A DNA stretch of 8,168 nt from assembly GCA_964557285.1 (NCBI GenBank), contig CAZKZS010000230.1, positions 1-8,168 of the forward strand, written 5' to 3'. The DNA comes from SB15 sp964557285. Its GTDB lineage: Bacteria > Chloroflexota > Anaerolineae > Aggregatilineales > J027. Made by a program: the position numbers and the translations under genes. Under the pieces are notes generated by a model, which saw nothing but the letters and a program-made list of their open reading frames with translations, had not been told where the DNA came from and made no database searches. Positions 1-6,274 of this stretch are shown here, piece by piece (position 1 is the stretch's first letter; the number at the start of each line of letters is the position of its first letter).

Positions 1-834
1 GGCGAAGGCACACAGCGCCAGATTTTACAAAGCGGGCTGGGTTTTAAGCGGCTGAACCGGATTTTGCTCACCCATTCGCATCTTGACCACATTCTAGGGC
101 TGGGCGGGCTGGTTTCGACCCTTACCCGATGGGAAAACCTTGACCGGATTGACATCTGGGGGGGCAAATCCACGTTATACCGGATCAATACCCTGCTGTT
201 TAATGTGGTGATGTTGGGGCAGCGTCCCCCTATCCCCATTGAACTGCATCCGATTGAGACGAATCCGATTTTTGAGGATAAAAATTTCATCGTGACGGCC
301 TTTCCCGTCAAACATCAGGGCGTGGAAAACTATGGATATATGTTTCAGGAAAAATCCCGCCGCCCCTTTTTAGACGAAAAAGCGAAAGCGCTGGAAGTTC
401 CTTTTGGGCCGGTGCGGTCAAAGCTGGTGGCGGGCGACCCGGTAACGCTGGAAGATGGGCGAGTCATTATGCCGGATGATGTGCTTGGGGAAGCCGTTTC
501 CGGTGTGAAATACGTCCATGTGGGCGACTGCGGATATACGGGAAATTTGCTGGAAATTGCTCATAATGCGGACTGCCTGGTCATCGAAGCGACCTATCTG
601 GATGAGGAGCGCGAGATGGCACGCCAGTTTGGGCATCTTACAGCCGCAGACGGGGCAATCTTAGCGAAAGAAGCGGGTGTAAAAACCCTCATCCTCACTC
701 ATATTTCCCGCCGCAACCGTGAATCGGACGTTTTAAATGAAGCACAGGCCATTTTCCCCAATACCTTTGTCGCCCGCGACTTTGACCACTTTCTGATTCA
801 TCGGGATAAACCGGTTGAAAAAGTAAAACGCTAG
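1..834 (+). CDS. rnz: Ribonuclease Z-type metallo-beta-lactamase, 5'-truncated by window edge
   Basis: The frame is open from base 1, so the start codon lies upstream of the window; 277 codons are visible against roughly 305-320 for bacterial RNase Z. The family removes 3' trailers from tRNA precursors in the cytoplasm using two zinc ions. The sequence shows GEGTQRQ at the left edge, typical of RNase Z. It then shows the zinc motif THSHLDH (His codons at 73, 79 and 88, Asp at 85), a further His ligand in VKHQGVENYGY (313-315), the bridging Asp in GDCGYT (526-528) and the last His in LILTHIS (700-702). The segment between the third and fourth motifs (EVPFGPVRSKLVAGD) matches the position and Gly-Pro content of the RNase Z tRNA-binding arm. 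All expected metal ligands are present, so it should be active. The TTG at 64 is not the true start because homology continues upstream. The stop is 10 nt before the ABC ATPase gene, suggesting cotranscription. Confidence 0.88.
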   Translation, partial: GEGTQRQILQSGLGFKRLNRILLTHSHLDHILGLGGLVSTLTRWENLDRIDIWGGKSTLYRINTLLFNVVMLGQRPPIPIELHPIETNPIFEDKNFIVTAFPVKHQGVENYGYMFQEKSRRPFLDEKAKALEVPFGPVRSKLVAGDPVTLEDGRVIMPDDVLGEAVSGVKYVHVGDCGYTGNLLEIAHNADCLVIEATYLDEEREMARQFGHLTAADGAILAKEAGVKTLILTHISRRNRESDVLNEAQAIFPNTFVARDFDHFLIHRDKPVEKVKR

Positions 835-837
835 GAG
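833..837 (+). promoter_or_regulatory. Shine-Dalgarno site fixing the TTG start of the ABC ATPase
   Basis: AGGAG lies 7 nt before the TTG at 845 and overlaps the TAG stop of the upstream gene. It supports the non-ATG start, because no ATG is available near the N-terminus of the conserved ABC domain. Confidence 0.7.
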
Positions 838-844
838 CAATAAA

Positions 845-1765
845 TTGGCTGCCATTCGGATTGAAAATCTGAGCAAATCGTTTGGCTGGTTCAAGAAGGT
901 GCAGGCCGTCAAAAACCTGAGTCTGGAAGTGGAAGCCGGACAGGTATACGGTCTGTTGGGGCGGAACGGGGCGGGCAAAACCACCACCATTCGCATGATT
1001 TTAGACCTGGTGCGTCCTGATGACGGGAACGTTTATATTTTTGATAAACATGTGCATCGTGAACACCGTGTTTTAAGAAATGTGGGGGCGCAGGTTGAAG
1101 GGGCAAATTTTTATAATTTTCTGAGTGGCCGCCGCAATTTAAAAGTGCTGGCGCTGGTAGGAAACCTGGATAACCCCGAACCGCGCATTGACGAACTGCT
1201 GGAACGGGTCGGCATGACCGAACGCTCACAACGGCGGGTCAAAGGTTATTCCACAGGCATGAAACAACGGTTGGGGCTGGCGGCGGCGCTGCTGAACAAT
1301 CCAAATGTGGTCATTTTAGATGAACCAACCAACGGCCTGGACCCGCAGGGGATTCAGGAAATCCGTTTTTTTATCCGTGAACTGGCGGATAAACACGGTA
1401 AAACGGTGCTGCTTTCCAGCCATATGCTTGGTGAAGTGGAACAAATCTGTGACCGCGTTGCCATTATTAACAAAGGAGTTCTCATTCGGGAAGGCGCGGT
1501 GCGGGAACTCCTGTCTGATCAGACCCGCTTACAAGTTGAAGCCGAACCGCTTGAAACGGCATTACAGGTTTTAAGCCCTCACTGGGGTTGTCGCAAAAAT
1601 ACCCGTTCCCTTACGATAGATGCCAGCCGCGAAGATACCCCGCACGTCATCAGCAAACTGGTTGAAAATTACATCCATATTTTTGAAGTCACCCGTCAGC
1701 GTCAGACTCTGGAGGACTTTTTCCTATCCGTGACCGGAGCAGAGGAAAATGAAGACCTTTCCTAA
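845..1765 (+). CDS. ABC-2 type transporter ATP-binding protein
   Basis: A 306-residue cytoplasmic ATPase that powers the permease encoded directly downstream. It has Walker A GRNGAGKT (residues 39-46), a Q-loop Gln near residue 83, the signature YSTGMKQR (135-142), Walker B VVILDEP (155-161), a D-loop (NGLDP, 163-167) and the H-loop SSH (191-193). After the nucleotide-binding domain come about 80 residues of accessory C-terminal domain, as in the BcrA/NatA/CcmA-like exporter ATPases. The TTG start is chosen because AGGAG sits 7 nt upstream and the ABC domain begins at once (AAIRIENLSKSFG). The 3' end overlaps the permease gene by 17 nt, which indicates translational coupling. The substrate cannot be read from sequence. 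Drugs, lipids, ions or peptides are all possible in this family. Confidence 0.93.
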   Translation: MAAIRIENLSKSFGWFKKVQAVKNLSLEVEAGQVYGLLGRNGAGKTTTIRMILDLVRPDDGNVYIFDKHVHREHRVLRNVGAQVEGANFYNFLSGRRNLKVLALVGNLDNPEPRIDELLERVGMTERSQRRVKGYSTGMKQRLGLAAALLNNPNVVILDEPTNGLDPQGIQEIRFFIRELADKHGKTVLLSSHMLGEVEQICDRVAIINKGVLIREGAVRELLSDQTRLQVEAEPLETALQVLSPHWGCRKNTRSLTIDASREDTPHVISKLVENYIHIFEVTRQRQTLEDFFLSVTGAEENEDLS

Positions 1766-2633
1766 ATTAATGAAAGCCGAATTGATTAAAACGCTGGGCA
1801 ACTACGGCCCAACCGCATTTTTAATAGGAATTTTTCCGGCAATGACGTTCGTCTTTATCGTCTTTTGGCTGCTGTTTGTGCTGCTGTCTGCTGATGCCCG
1901 TCAGTCGATGACCGAAACCCCACTTTTATGGACGGACGTTGTGGTAAACATGTGGAGTATCCCGAATAATCTTTTTGGGCGGGCGTTTTTGCTGGCATTT
2001 GTGGCATTGCAATTTGGCGGCGAATATCAGTGGAACACCTGGAAAAATTTAGTCCCCCGCAGCGAACGAGTCCCCCTCATTCTGGCAAAATTTCTGGTCA
2101 TTGGCATCATCATTGTGTTTACATTTGTGCTAACTTCGGTGATTGCAGGTATTGGCATGGGAATCGTCAGCGTAGCGGCAGATGCTTCTTACGGCCCCAA
2201 AATTTCCGGCGATGTGCTGCAAGAGTTTGCTGAGGATTATTTGCTGCAAGCGACGGTAGCTTTTGTAGCCACCGTCATTGGGGCGGGCTATGCCATGATA
2301 GCGGCCATGGTGACACGCTCGATTCTGGGGAGTCTCATTGCCAGCTATGTGATTGCAACGGCGGAAGGGCTGTCTTTTTTAGCGTTTATCCTGATTGCCT
2401 TTTTCCTGAAAAATGTAGACATTTTACGCATGTACCGCTTTACGCCGACCTACAATCTGCTCAATGTGGTGAACTGGCTAAATTTCAACCGTCCGGCCCG
2501 CCTGCGCGACTGGGACGATAACATCGTGTCCAGCGACAGCATGACCTTTTCGATGGTAGTGTTATTTATCTGGGTATTTGCGCTGATTACCCTGACGACG
2601 ATTGCTTTTCAGCGTCAGGATATTACCAACTAA
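1749..2633 (+). CDS. ABC-2 type transporter permease
   Basis: A 294-residue integral membrane protein with about six hydrophobic segments, at roughly residues 22-47, 72-90, 111-142, 168-187, 191-220 and 266-287. This is the usual layout of an ABC-2 permease half. Between segments two and three is an amphipathic stretch (FGGEYQWNTWKNLVPRSERV) resembling the conserved 'E-Y-x-x-x-T' coupling region of ABC-2 permeases, where the ATPase is expected to dock. ATG at 1749 is preceded by GGAG (1736-1739) at good spacing. A second in-frame Met at residue 8 is a possible alternative. The gene overlaps the ATPase gene in another frame, so the two products are probably made in matched amounts. It ends with TAA overlapping the stop of the convergent glycosyltransferase gene. 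Transport direction is inferred to be export; cargo is unknown. Confidence 0.88.
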   Translation: MKTFPKLMKAELIKTLGNYGPTAFLIGIFPAMTFVFIVFWLLFVLLSADARQSMTETPLLWTDVVVNMWSIPNNLFGRAFLLAFVALQFGGEYQWNTWKNLVPRSERVPLILAKFLVIGIIIVFTFVLTSVIAGIGMGIVSVAADASYGPKISGDVLQEFAEDYLLQATVAFVATVIGAGYAMIAAMVTRSILGSLIASYVIATAEGLSFLAFILIAFFLKNVDILRMYRFTPTYNLLNVVNWLNFNRPARLRDWDDNIVSSDSMTFSMVVLFIWVFALITLTTIAFQRQDITN

Positions 2634-4282
2634 GGCACGATGTTGGAGTCGGGCGGGGGCGTTGGATAGAGTTTTTTATCAATCACCAGCATCACCTGAC
2701 GGTCAGGGTATTTTGCCCGTAATAATGGAAGATAATTATTATCCGGGTCACGCAGCACAATGATGTCATTTTTCGCGTAAGGGTCAGTGAGCGCCATCAG
2801 GGGCGCGACATCCCGCCAGTGATGCTCTCCACTGACCACCACCAGCACGGGTTTTTCCGGTGATTCCCGATATTTTTTCACCTGCTCAATCTGGTCGCGG
2901 GTGACACGCCCGTACCCCTTTAAGGCGCGAAGGCGGTCAGGCGTGTAACCAATGGCAGAAGTAAAAACCGCAATCAGCAGCAGGGCATAAATGGCATAGT
3001 GAAGCTGGAATCGGCGCAGAAAATTTGCCACCCCGCTAACTCCGGCGGCAGAAATCAGCACCAGTGCGGAAGTCATCTCAAAATAGTAGCGGGCGCTGTA
3101 AACCTGAGCGCCAATCCAGTAGGCCATGTGTACCACCACCAGACTCACGGCCAGCGCCAGCAGCAAAAGTGACCATTTGCGGCGGTGCATAAAAATGAAT
3201 CCGAAGGGCAGCAGCACCCAACTAACTCCTGGTTTATCCTTCACACAGTTGTTGTTAGGCTGCACGGTTTTGGGCGGGTTGTCAGGATAGGTCGTCCAGC
3301 CGAACAGGTCACGGGCATAACACCGTAAATCGTCCTTCGCGTGTTTAATACCTTTATCTACCGTGTGTCCACTGCGGCCATATTCCGGTCCGAATCCTAC
3401 GCGGTCATATTTCCAGATGAGGGTATACAGATTTTTGGTTGGTTCGCCCGTTGCCGCGTAGTTAAAAGCCGGCCACATCGCTCCGACCAGCAGCGTAAAA
3501 ATACCCAATACGATGAGAGGCTTGAGCGCTGCAATACTGGCTGAATAGTTTCCCCCACCCCAAACCCCTCCGCATACGCGATAAAGGGAGAGGGGCTTTT
3601 GCTCCCCCTCGCCTGCTTCTGGGAGAGGGGGGCGGGGGGTGAGGGAAGAAAAACCCAAATAAATCACCCGCCCCACGCTGTAAATGACAAAGGGTAAGGC
3701 AATCCCGACGGCGGTCAGGGGACGCATGGCAATATTGATGCCGAGCGAAATTCCCCCCAGGAATCCCCACCACAGCACCCGCCGCCCTAACTCTATACGC
3801 CACAGGCTGTACATGAATAAAGTTGTGAAAAACAGGGCGGCCGTATGGCTCATCAGCGTGCCGCTTAACAGTAGGGAAATTGGGCTAATCGTCAGCAGCA
3901 GCGCCGCGATGATACCCGTATTTTCGTCATACAGTTCACGCCCAAAACGGTAAACAATCGCAATTGTTAATCCGGCAAAATAAACATTCACCACCCAGGG
4001 AAGCTGTGTGCCTGTGCCAAACGCCAGCAGAAGCGGCCAGCCCGGGGGATATTTGCCAAACCGTTTGCCTTCATAATCAATTAAAAAGGGCTGCCAGTAA
4101 GCGCGACGCGGGTCAGGGGAGTCAATGACTACATCACCACGCTCAAAAATCCGCGCCTGATACAGATAGGCAAATTCATCTTCAAGGTGAGGCAGGCGCT
4201 CAAAGGGATCGCGGGAAACCCACGCTGCCGCCCACATTGAGGCGTAGACCAGAAGAAGGGTAAGTAGGGCTGAACGTTTCAT
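2630..4282 (-). CDS. Polytopic membrane glycosyltransferase-like protein (GT-C / GT39-like) with in-frame repeat insertion
   Basis: About 550 residues. ATG at 4282 is preferred: it begins MKRSALLTLLLVYASMW, a first membrane segment, whereas the longer frame from 4357 adds 25 non-hydrophobic residues running into the promoter region. Roughly ten or eleven membrane spans are visible (for example residues 4-22, 94-112, 121-141, 146-162, 190-208, 253-273, 370-390 and 428-446). The first external loop carries HLEDEFAYLYQA (32-43), whose acidic pair fits the catalytic DE/DD position of GT-C enzymes such as ArnT/PMT-like dolichyl- or undecaprenyl-phosphate sugar transferases. A conserved-looking GKYPPGWPLL motif follows (76-85). 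A soluble C-terminal part (about 448-550) ends in a Pro-rich tail. Residues 213-244 are encoded by a palindromic repeat and look unrelated to the rest. The family transfers sugars from lipid carriers on the outer face of the membrane. Donor and acceptor are unknown here, and the enzyme class is inferred from topology plus the acidic motif. Confidence 0.78.
   Translation of the reverse strand: MKRSALLTLLLVYASMWAAAWVSRDPFERLPHLEDEFAYLYQARIFERGDVVIDSPDPRRAYWQPFLIDYEGKRFGKYPPGWPLLLAFGTGTQLPWVVNVYFAGLTIAIVYRFGRELYDENTGIIAALLLTISPISLLLSGTLMSHTAALFFTTLFMYSLWRIELGRRVLWWGFLGGISLGINIAMRPLTAVGIALPFVIYSVGRVIYLGFSSLTPRPPLPEAGEGEQKPLSLYRVCGGVWGGGNYSASIAALKPLIVLGIFTLLVGAMWPAFNYAATGEPTKNLYTLIWKYDRVGFGPEYGRSGHTVDKGIKHAKDDLRCYARDLFGWTTYPDNPPKTVQPNNNCVKDKPGVSWVLLPFGFIFMHRRKWSLLLLALAVSLVVVHMAYWIGAQVYSARYYFEMTSALVLISAAGVSGVANFLRRFQLHYAIYALLLIAVFTSAIGYTPDRLRALKGYGRVTRDQIEQVKKYRESPEKPVLVVVSGEHHWRDVAPLMALTDPYAKNDIIVLRDPDNNYLPLLRAKYPDRQVMLVIDKKLYPTPPPDSNIVP
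3552..3645. repeat. GC-rich palindromic repeat element inserted in the glycosyltransferase gene
   Basis: On the + strand the element runs from CCCCCACCCCAAACCCC to GGGGGGTGAGGG. Its outer ends are imperfectly complementary. The interior holds further complementary blocks: ACCCCTCC with GGGAGAGGGG (3590s), GGGGCTTTTGCTCCCC at the centre, and CCCCCTC with GAGGGGG. Composition is far more skewed than in the flanking coding DNA. Read on the - strand in the gene's frame it gives SLTPRPPLPEAGEGE and then QKPLSLYRVCGGVWGGG. From memory, 'LTPRPPLP...GEGE'-like peptides are a known by-product of short palindromic repeats of this kind. The boundaries are my estimate from where the G/C-run pattern begins and ends. 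No clear target-site duplication is visible. Confidence 0.75.
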
Positions 4283-4293
4283 ATCGGCGGCGT

Positions 4294-4321
4294 ATTGTAC
4301 GCCATCCCCGCCTAAAATCAA
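4294..4321 (-). promoter_or_regulatory. Candidate promoter of the glycosyltransferase gene
   Basis: On the - strand a TTGATT (4321-4316) is followed after 16 nt by TACAAT (4299-4294), a fair sigma-70-like pair. The -10 box is only 11 nt from the ATG at 4282, which would give a leader of a few bases. No Shine-Dalgarno sequence is seen before that ATG, which agrees with a leaderless or near-leaderless message. Confidence 0.4.
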
Positions 4322-4374
4322 ACGGTTCACCCGCGTGCAGGCGATTACCCCTAGCATGTCAAGCCCTCTTGCGG

Positions 4375-4380
4375 TACTAT
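4375..4380 (+). promoter_or_regulatory. Weak candidate -10 box for the rplI operon
   Basis: TACTAT in the 152-nt divergent region would place transcription start near 4387 and leave a leader of about 48 nt before rplI. No convincing -35 box is found at 16-18 nt upstream, so this is tentative. The rest of 4283-4434 shows no hairpin terminator, repeat or RNA gene that I can support. Confidence 0.25.
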
Positions 4381-4434
4381 TGCGCCCGACTTTTAAGGAC
4401 GTGTTTCCTGTCCAACAGGCGCGGGAGGATTTTG

Positions 4435-4998
4435 ATGAAGGTTATTTTGAAACAGTATGTCTATAAGCACGGTGTCGCAGGCGACATTGTGGAAGTGGCC
4501 GATGGTTTTGCCCGCAATTATCTGATTCCGCGTGGGCTGGCAGAAAAGGCAACCAAACGGGCGATCCAGGCTAACGAGAGTCTGCTGGCAGAGGCGGCCA
4601 TCCGCCGGAATGAACTCAATGATCAGCTGGTTAAAGTGGCTAATCAGATTGACGGTGTGGTGCTGATTTTTGGTCGCAAAGCGGGTTCAAATGGCAAACT
4701 CTATGGGTCAGTAACGACCTCCGATATTGCCAGCGAACTTTATAAAGTGACAGGCGTTGACATCAACCGCCGCCGCATTAGTGAACGTCCCTTGCGCGAA
4801 ATTGGTACGTTTGATGTGCCGGTGCGGATGGGGGCTGACCTGTCGCCCACGCTGAAGGTCACAATTGTGCGCGAAGAAGATATGGCCGCTTTCCTGGCGG
4901 TAGGCGGCGAAGAACTGCCTCCCGTTGAGGTCGAAGACCTGGTTATTGAAGAAGAAGTGACCGAAGAAACTGCCGCCGAAGAAGTACCTGCTGAATAA
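4435..4998 (+). CDS. rplI: 50S ribosomal protein bL9
   Basis: 187 residues from ATG 4435, which is preceded by GGAGG (4424-4428) at 6 nt spacing. The frame extends 22 codons further upstream, but those residues do not look like bL9. The N-terminal domain carries the full L9 signature between residues 13 and 40 (G-x2-G-x4-V-x2-GF-x2-NYL-x3-G-x-A-x3-T). A connecting helix follows (about 41-75), then the C-terminal RNA-binding domain (about 76-150, including GSNGKLYGSVT). bL9 binds 23S rRNA near the L1 stalk and helps reading-frame maintenance. Typical bL9 is 147-150 residues; here about 35 further residues form a strongly acidic tail rich in Glu and Val (EVEDLVIEEEVTEE). The usual partners rpsF, ssb and rpsR are not adjacent; instead a rodZ-like gene follows after 17 nt. 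Confidence 0.97.
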   Translation: MKVILKQYVYKHGVAGDIVEVADGFARNYLIPRGLAEKATKRAIQANESLLAEAAIRRNELNDQLVKVANQIDGVVLIFGRKAGSNGKLYGSVTTSDIASELYKVTGVDINRRRISERPLREIGTFDVPVRMGADLSPTLKVTIVREEDMAAFLAVGGEELPPVEVEDLVIEEEVTEETAAEEVPAE

Positions 4999-5001
4999 GA
5001 C

Positions 5002-5015
5002 GGGCAATCCTGCCC
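5002..5015 (+). promoter_or_regulatory. Small hairpin covering the ribosome-binding region of the rodZ-like gene
   Basis: GGGCA (5002-5006) and TGCCC (5011-5015) are perfect complements around a 4-nt loop ATCC and end directly against the ATG at 5016. No GGAGG-like site is visible in this 17-nt gap. There is no T-run after the stem, so it is not a normal intrinsic terminator. A role in coupling translation to the upstream rplI is an inference. Confidence 0.4.
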
Positions 5016-6227
5016 ATGCCGAATGAAGAACTGGTTGCCCTGGGAGAACGACTTCGGGAAACCCGCCTGCAACGGGAAGTCACCTTACAGCAGGTCGAGT
5101 CGGCTATCCGAATCCGTCCCAAGCATATTGAGGGTTTAGAAAAAGGGCAGCCCGATCCTTCGCTTTCGGAAATGCAGGTGCGCGGTTTTTTGCGGAACTA
5201 TGCCGTCTTTCTGCGATTAGACCCCGACGAAATCTTACAGGCATACGAGGATGCAAAAAGGCCGAAAAAACGCGGCCTGTTTGCGTTTCAAAAATCTTCT
5301 CCCACCGCGACGCATCCAGCTATCCCTACCCCCCAGCGTCCGATTCCAATTCCTGAACCGGAAGACGAAACCTCTGTGCCTTTTGAACCCCAGAAGATCA
5401 GTCTGATTCGGCTGCTGGCGGTTGGGCTGCTGGCACTGTTGTTGATAGGTATGATAGCGGGCGGGGCTTATATGGTGCTGAGTACCGTTTTTGAATCGGA
5501 TACCTCTCAGGAAGCGCTGATCAACCCGCCGCTTGCCCAGCCTTCTCTAGAAGTGTTTTCCAGTACCGACACTAAATTTGGTGACGGTATCCTCACACCA
5601 ACCGTCACCCAGGGGGGCGTGGTAGTTGCGCCGCCCGCCCAACCCAATTTTGTGGGGGCGGACAGTTTAAATATTGTGGTGAATGCCAAAAAAAGAAGCT
5701 GGCTGCGAATTACTGTTGATGATGTGGTGCAGTTTCAGGGGGTGTTACGTCCAGGGTCAGGCGTGCAGTATACCGGCACAGACTCTATTCGGGTACGGAC
5801 TTCCAACGCGGGCGGGCTGGAAATTATCCTCAATAATCAGCCGCTTGGCATTTTGGGAGAACAGGGACAGGAATATGACCAGACCTTTACCCTGGATAAC
5901 CAGCCGCCGACTCCGACCTCTGTTCCGACTCTAACGCCGTTTGCTACCGCCGCCAGTGGCGCTCAACTGCCCGCCCCAAGTGCCACTCAGGTGAGCCTGG
6001 CGACCACGGCTCAGCAGATTCCGCCTACCAGCGCCAACAACCCAAACGCGCCGACTCCTTTACCGACACTGCCCGCTTATAGCACGGCCACCAATACGCT
6101 GCCGCCTACGCTAACGCCAACGCCCATTACCCCAACCCTCACACCGACCCTAACCGCCACTGTCACCACGACATCCACTGAACCACCCCCTTTACCCGAA
6201 CGTATTACCCGAACACCCCGACCATAA
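5016..6227 (+). CDS. RodZ-like HTH / single-span membrane protein with Pro/Thr-rich tail
   Basis: 403 residues. An N-terminal Xre-like helix-turn-helix of the RodZ type spans about residues 7-66 (LGERLRETRLQR ... IRPKHIEGLEKG ... VRGFLRNYAVFLRLDPDE). A basic linker (KRPKKRG) and a Pro-rich stretch come next, then one membrane span (about 131-158). A beta-rich domain follows (about 217-294, including SWLRITVDDVVQFQGVLRPG), matching the extracytoplasmic RodZ C-terminal domain (DUF4115 type). The last ~108 residues (296-403) are Pro/Thr/Ser-rich with TPTLTPTLT-like runs. In known RodZ the helix-turn-helix binds MreB inside the cell and the outer part acts in cell-shape and wall assembly. Here MreB binding is an inference, and many Chloroflexota have unusual envelopes. 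ATG 5016 is the only sensible start but lacks a Shine-Dalgarno site. Cotranscription with rplI is likely. Confidence 0.85.
   Translation: MPNEELVALGERLRETRLQREVTLQQVESAIRIRPKHIEGLEKGQPDPSLSEMQVRGFLRNYAVFLRLDPDEILQAYEDAKRPKKRGLFAFQKSSPTATHPAIPTPQRPIPIPEPEDETSVPFEPQKISLIRLLAVGLLALLLIGMIAGGAYMVLSTVFESDTSQEALINPPLAQPSLEVFSSTDTKFGDGILTPTVTQGGVVVAPPAQPNFVGADSLNIVVNAKKRSWLRITVDDVVQFQGVLRPGSGVQYTGTDSIRVRTSNAGGLEIILNNQPLGILGEQGQEYDQTFTLDNQPPTPTSVPTLTPFATAASGAQLPAPSATQVSLATTAQQIPPTSANNPNAPTPLPTLPAYSTATNTLPPTLTPTPITPTLTPTLTATVTTTSTEPPPLPERITRTPRP
6096..6155 (+). repeat. Degenerate Thr-Pro coding repeat in the RodZ-like tail
   Basis: The codons spell a TLPPTLTPTPITPTLTPTLT-type run with imperfect repetition of ACN-CCN units on the + strand. 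Codon choice varies between units, which suggests selection for the peptide rather than a recent DNA tandem expansion. Such runs usually form a stiff extended stalk outside the membrane and can be O-glycosylated. Confidence 0.6.
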
Positions 6228-6253
6228 CTTGCATTATGGCGGGATTCTGTCCT

Positions 6254-6274
6254 ATGATGAAATCAAAAACATGA
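6254..6274 (+). other. Six-codon mini-ORF whose stop overlaps the methyltransferase start
   Basis: ATGATG at 6254 opens a frame of six codons (MMKSKT). It ends with TGA at 6272-6274, overlapping the ATG at 6271 in an ATGA arrangement. No Shine-Dalgarno site is obvious for either start; GCGGGA about 10 nt before 6254 is at best weak. It may deliver ribosomes to the methyltransferase start, or it may be chance. Confidence 0.2.

Noticed and set aside
64..66. TTG as start of the RNase Z-type gene
   Set aside because: RNase Z-like sequence (GEGTQRQ and the strand before the zinc motif) continues in frame to base 1, so the gene is cut by the window edge and does not start here.
909..1229. 106-codon frame antisense to the ABC ATPase
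   Set aside because: It lies opposite the Walker A region of a clear gene; it is a codon-bias shadow.
3552..3645. The palindromic block as a transcription terminator or CRISPR repeat
   Set aside because: It lies in mid-gene with an open frame, has no T-run after a stem, and occurs once with no spacer-repeat periodicity.
3462..3803. 113-codon frame on the - strand within the glycosyltransferase gene
   Set aside because: It is a different frame of the same strand, rich in Pro and Arg because of the repeat, and the real gene covers it entirely.
4283..4357. 25-residue N-terminal extension of the glycosyltransferase
   Set aside because: The extension lacks membrane-protein character and covers the promoter-like boxes; the hydrophobic first span begins right after the ATG at 4282.
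4369..4434. 22-residue N-terminal extension of bL9
   Set aside because: bL9 universally starts with MKVIL-like sequence, and GGAGG at 4424-4428 is correctly placed for ATG 4435.
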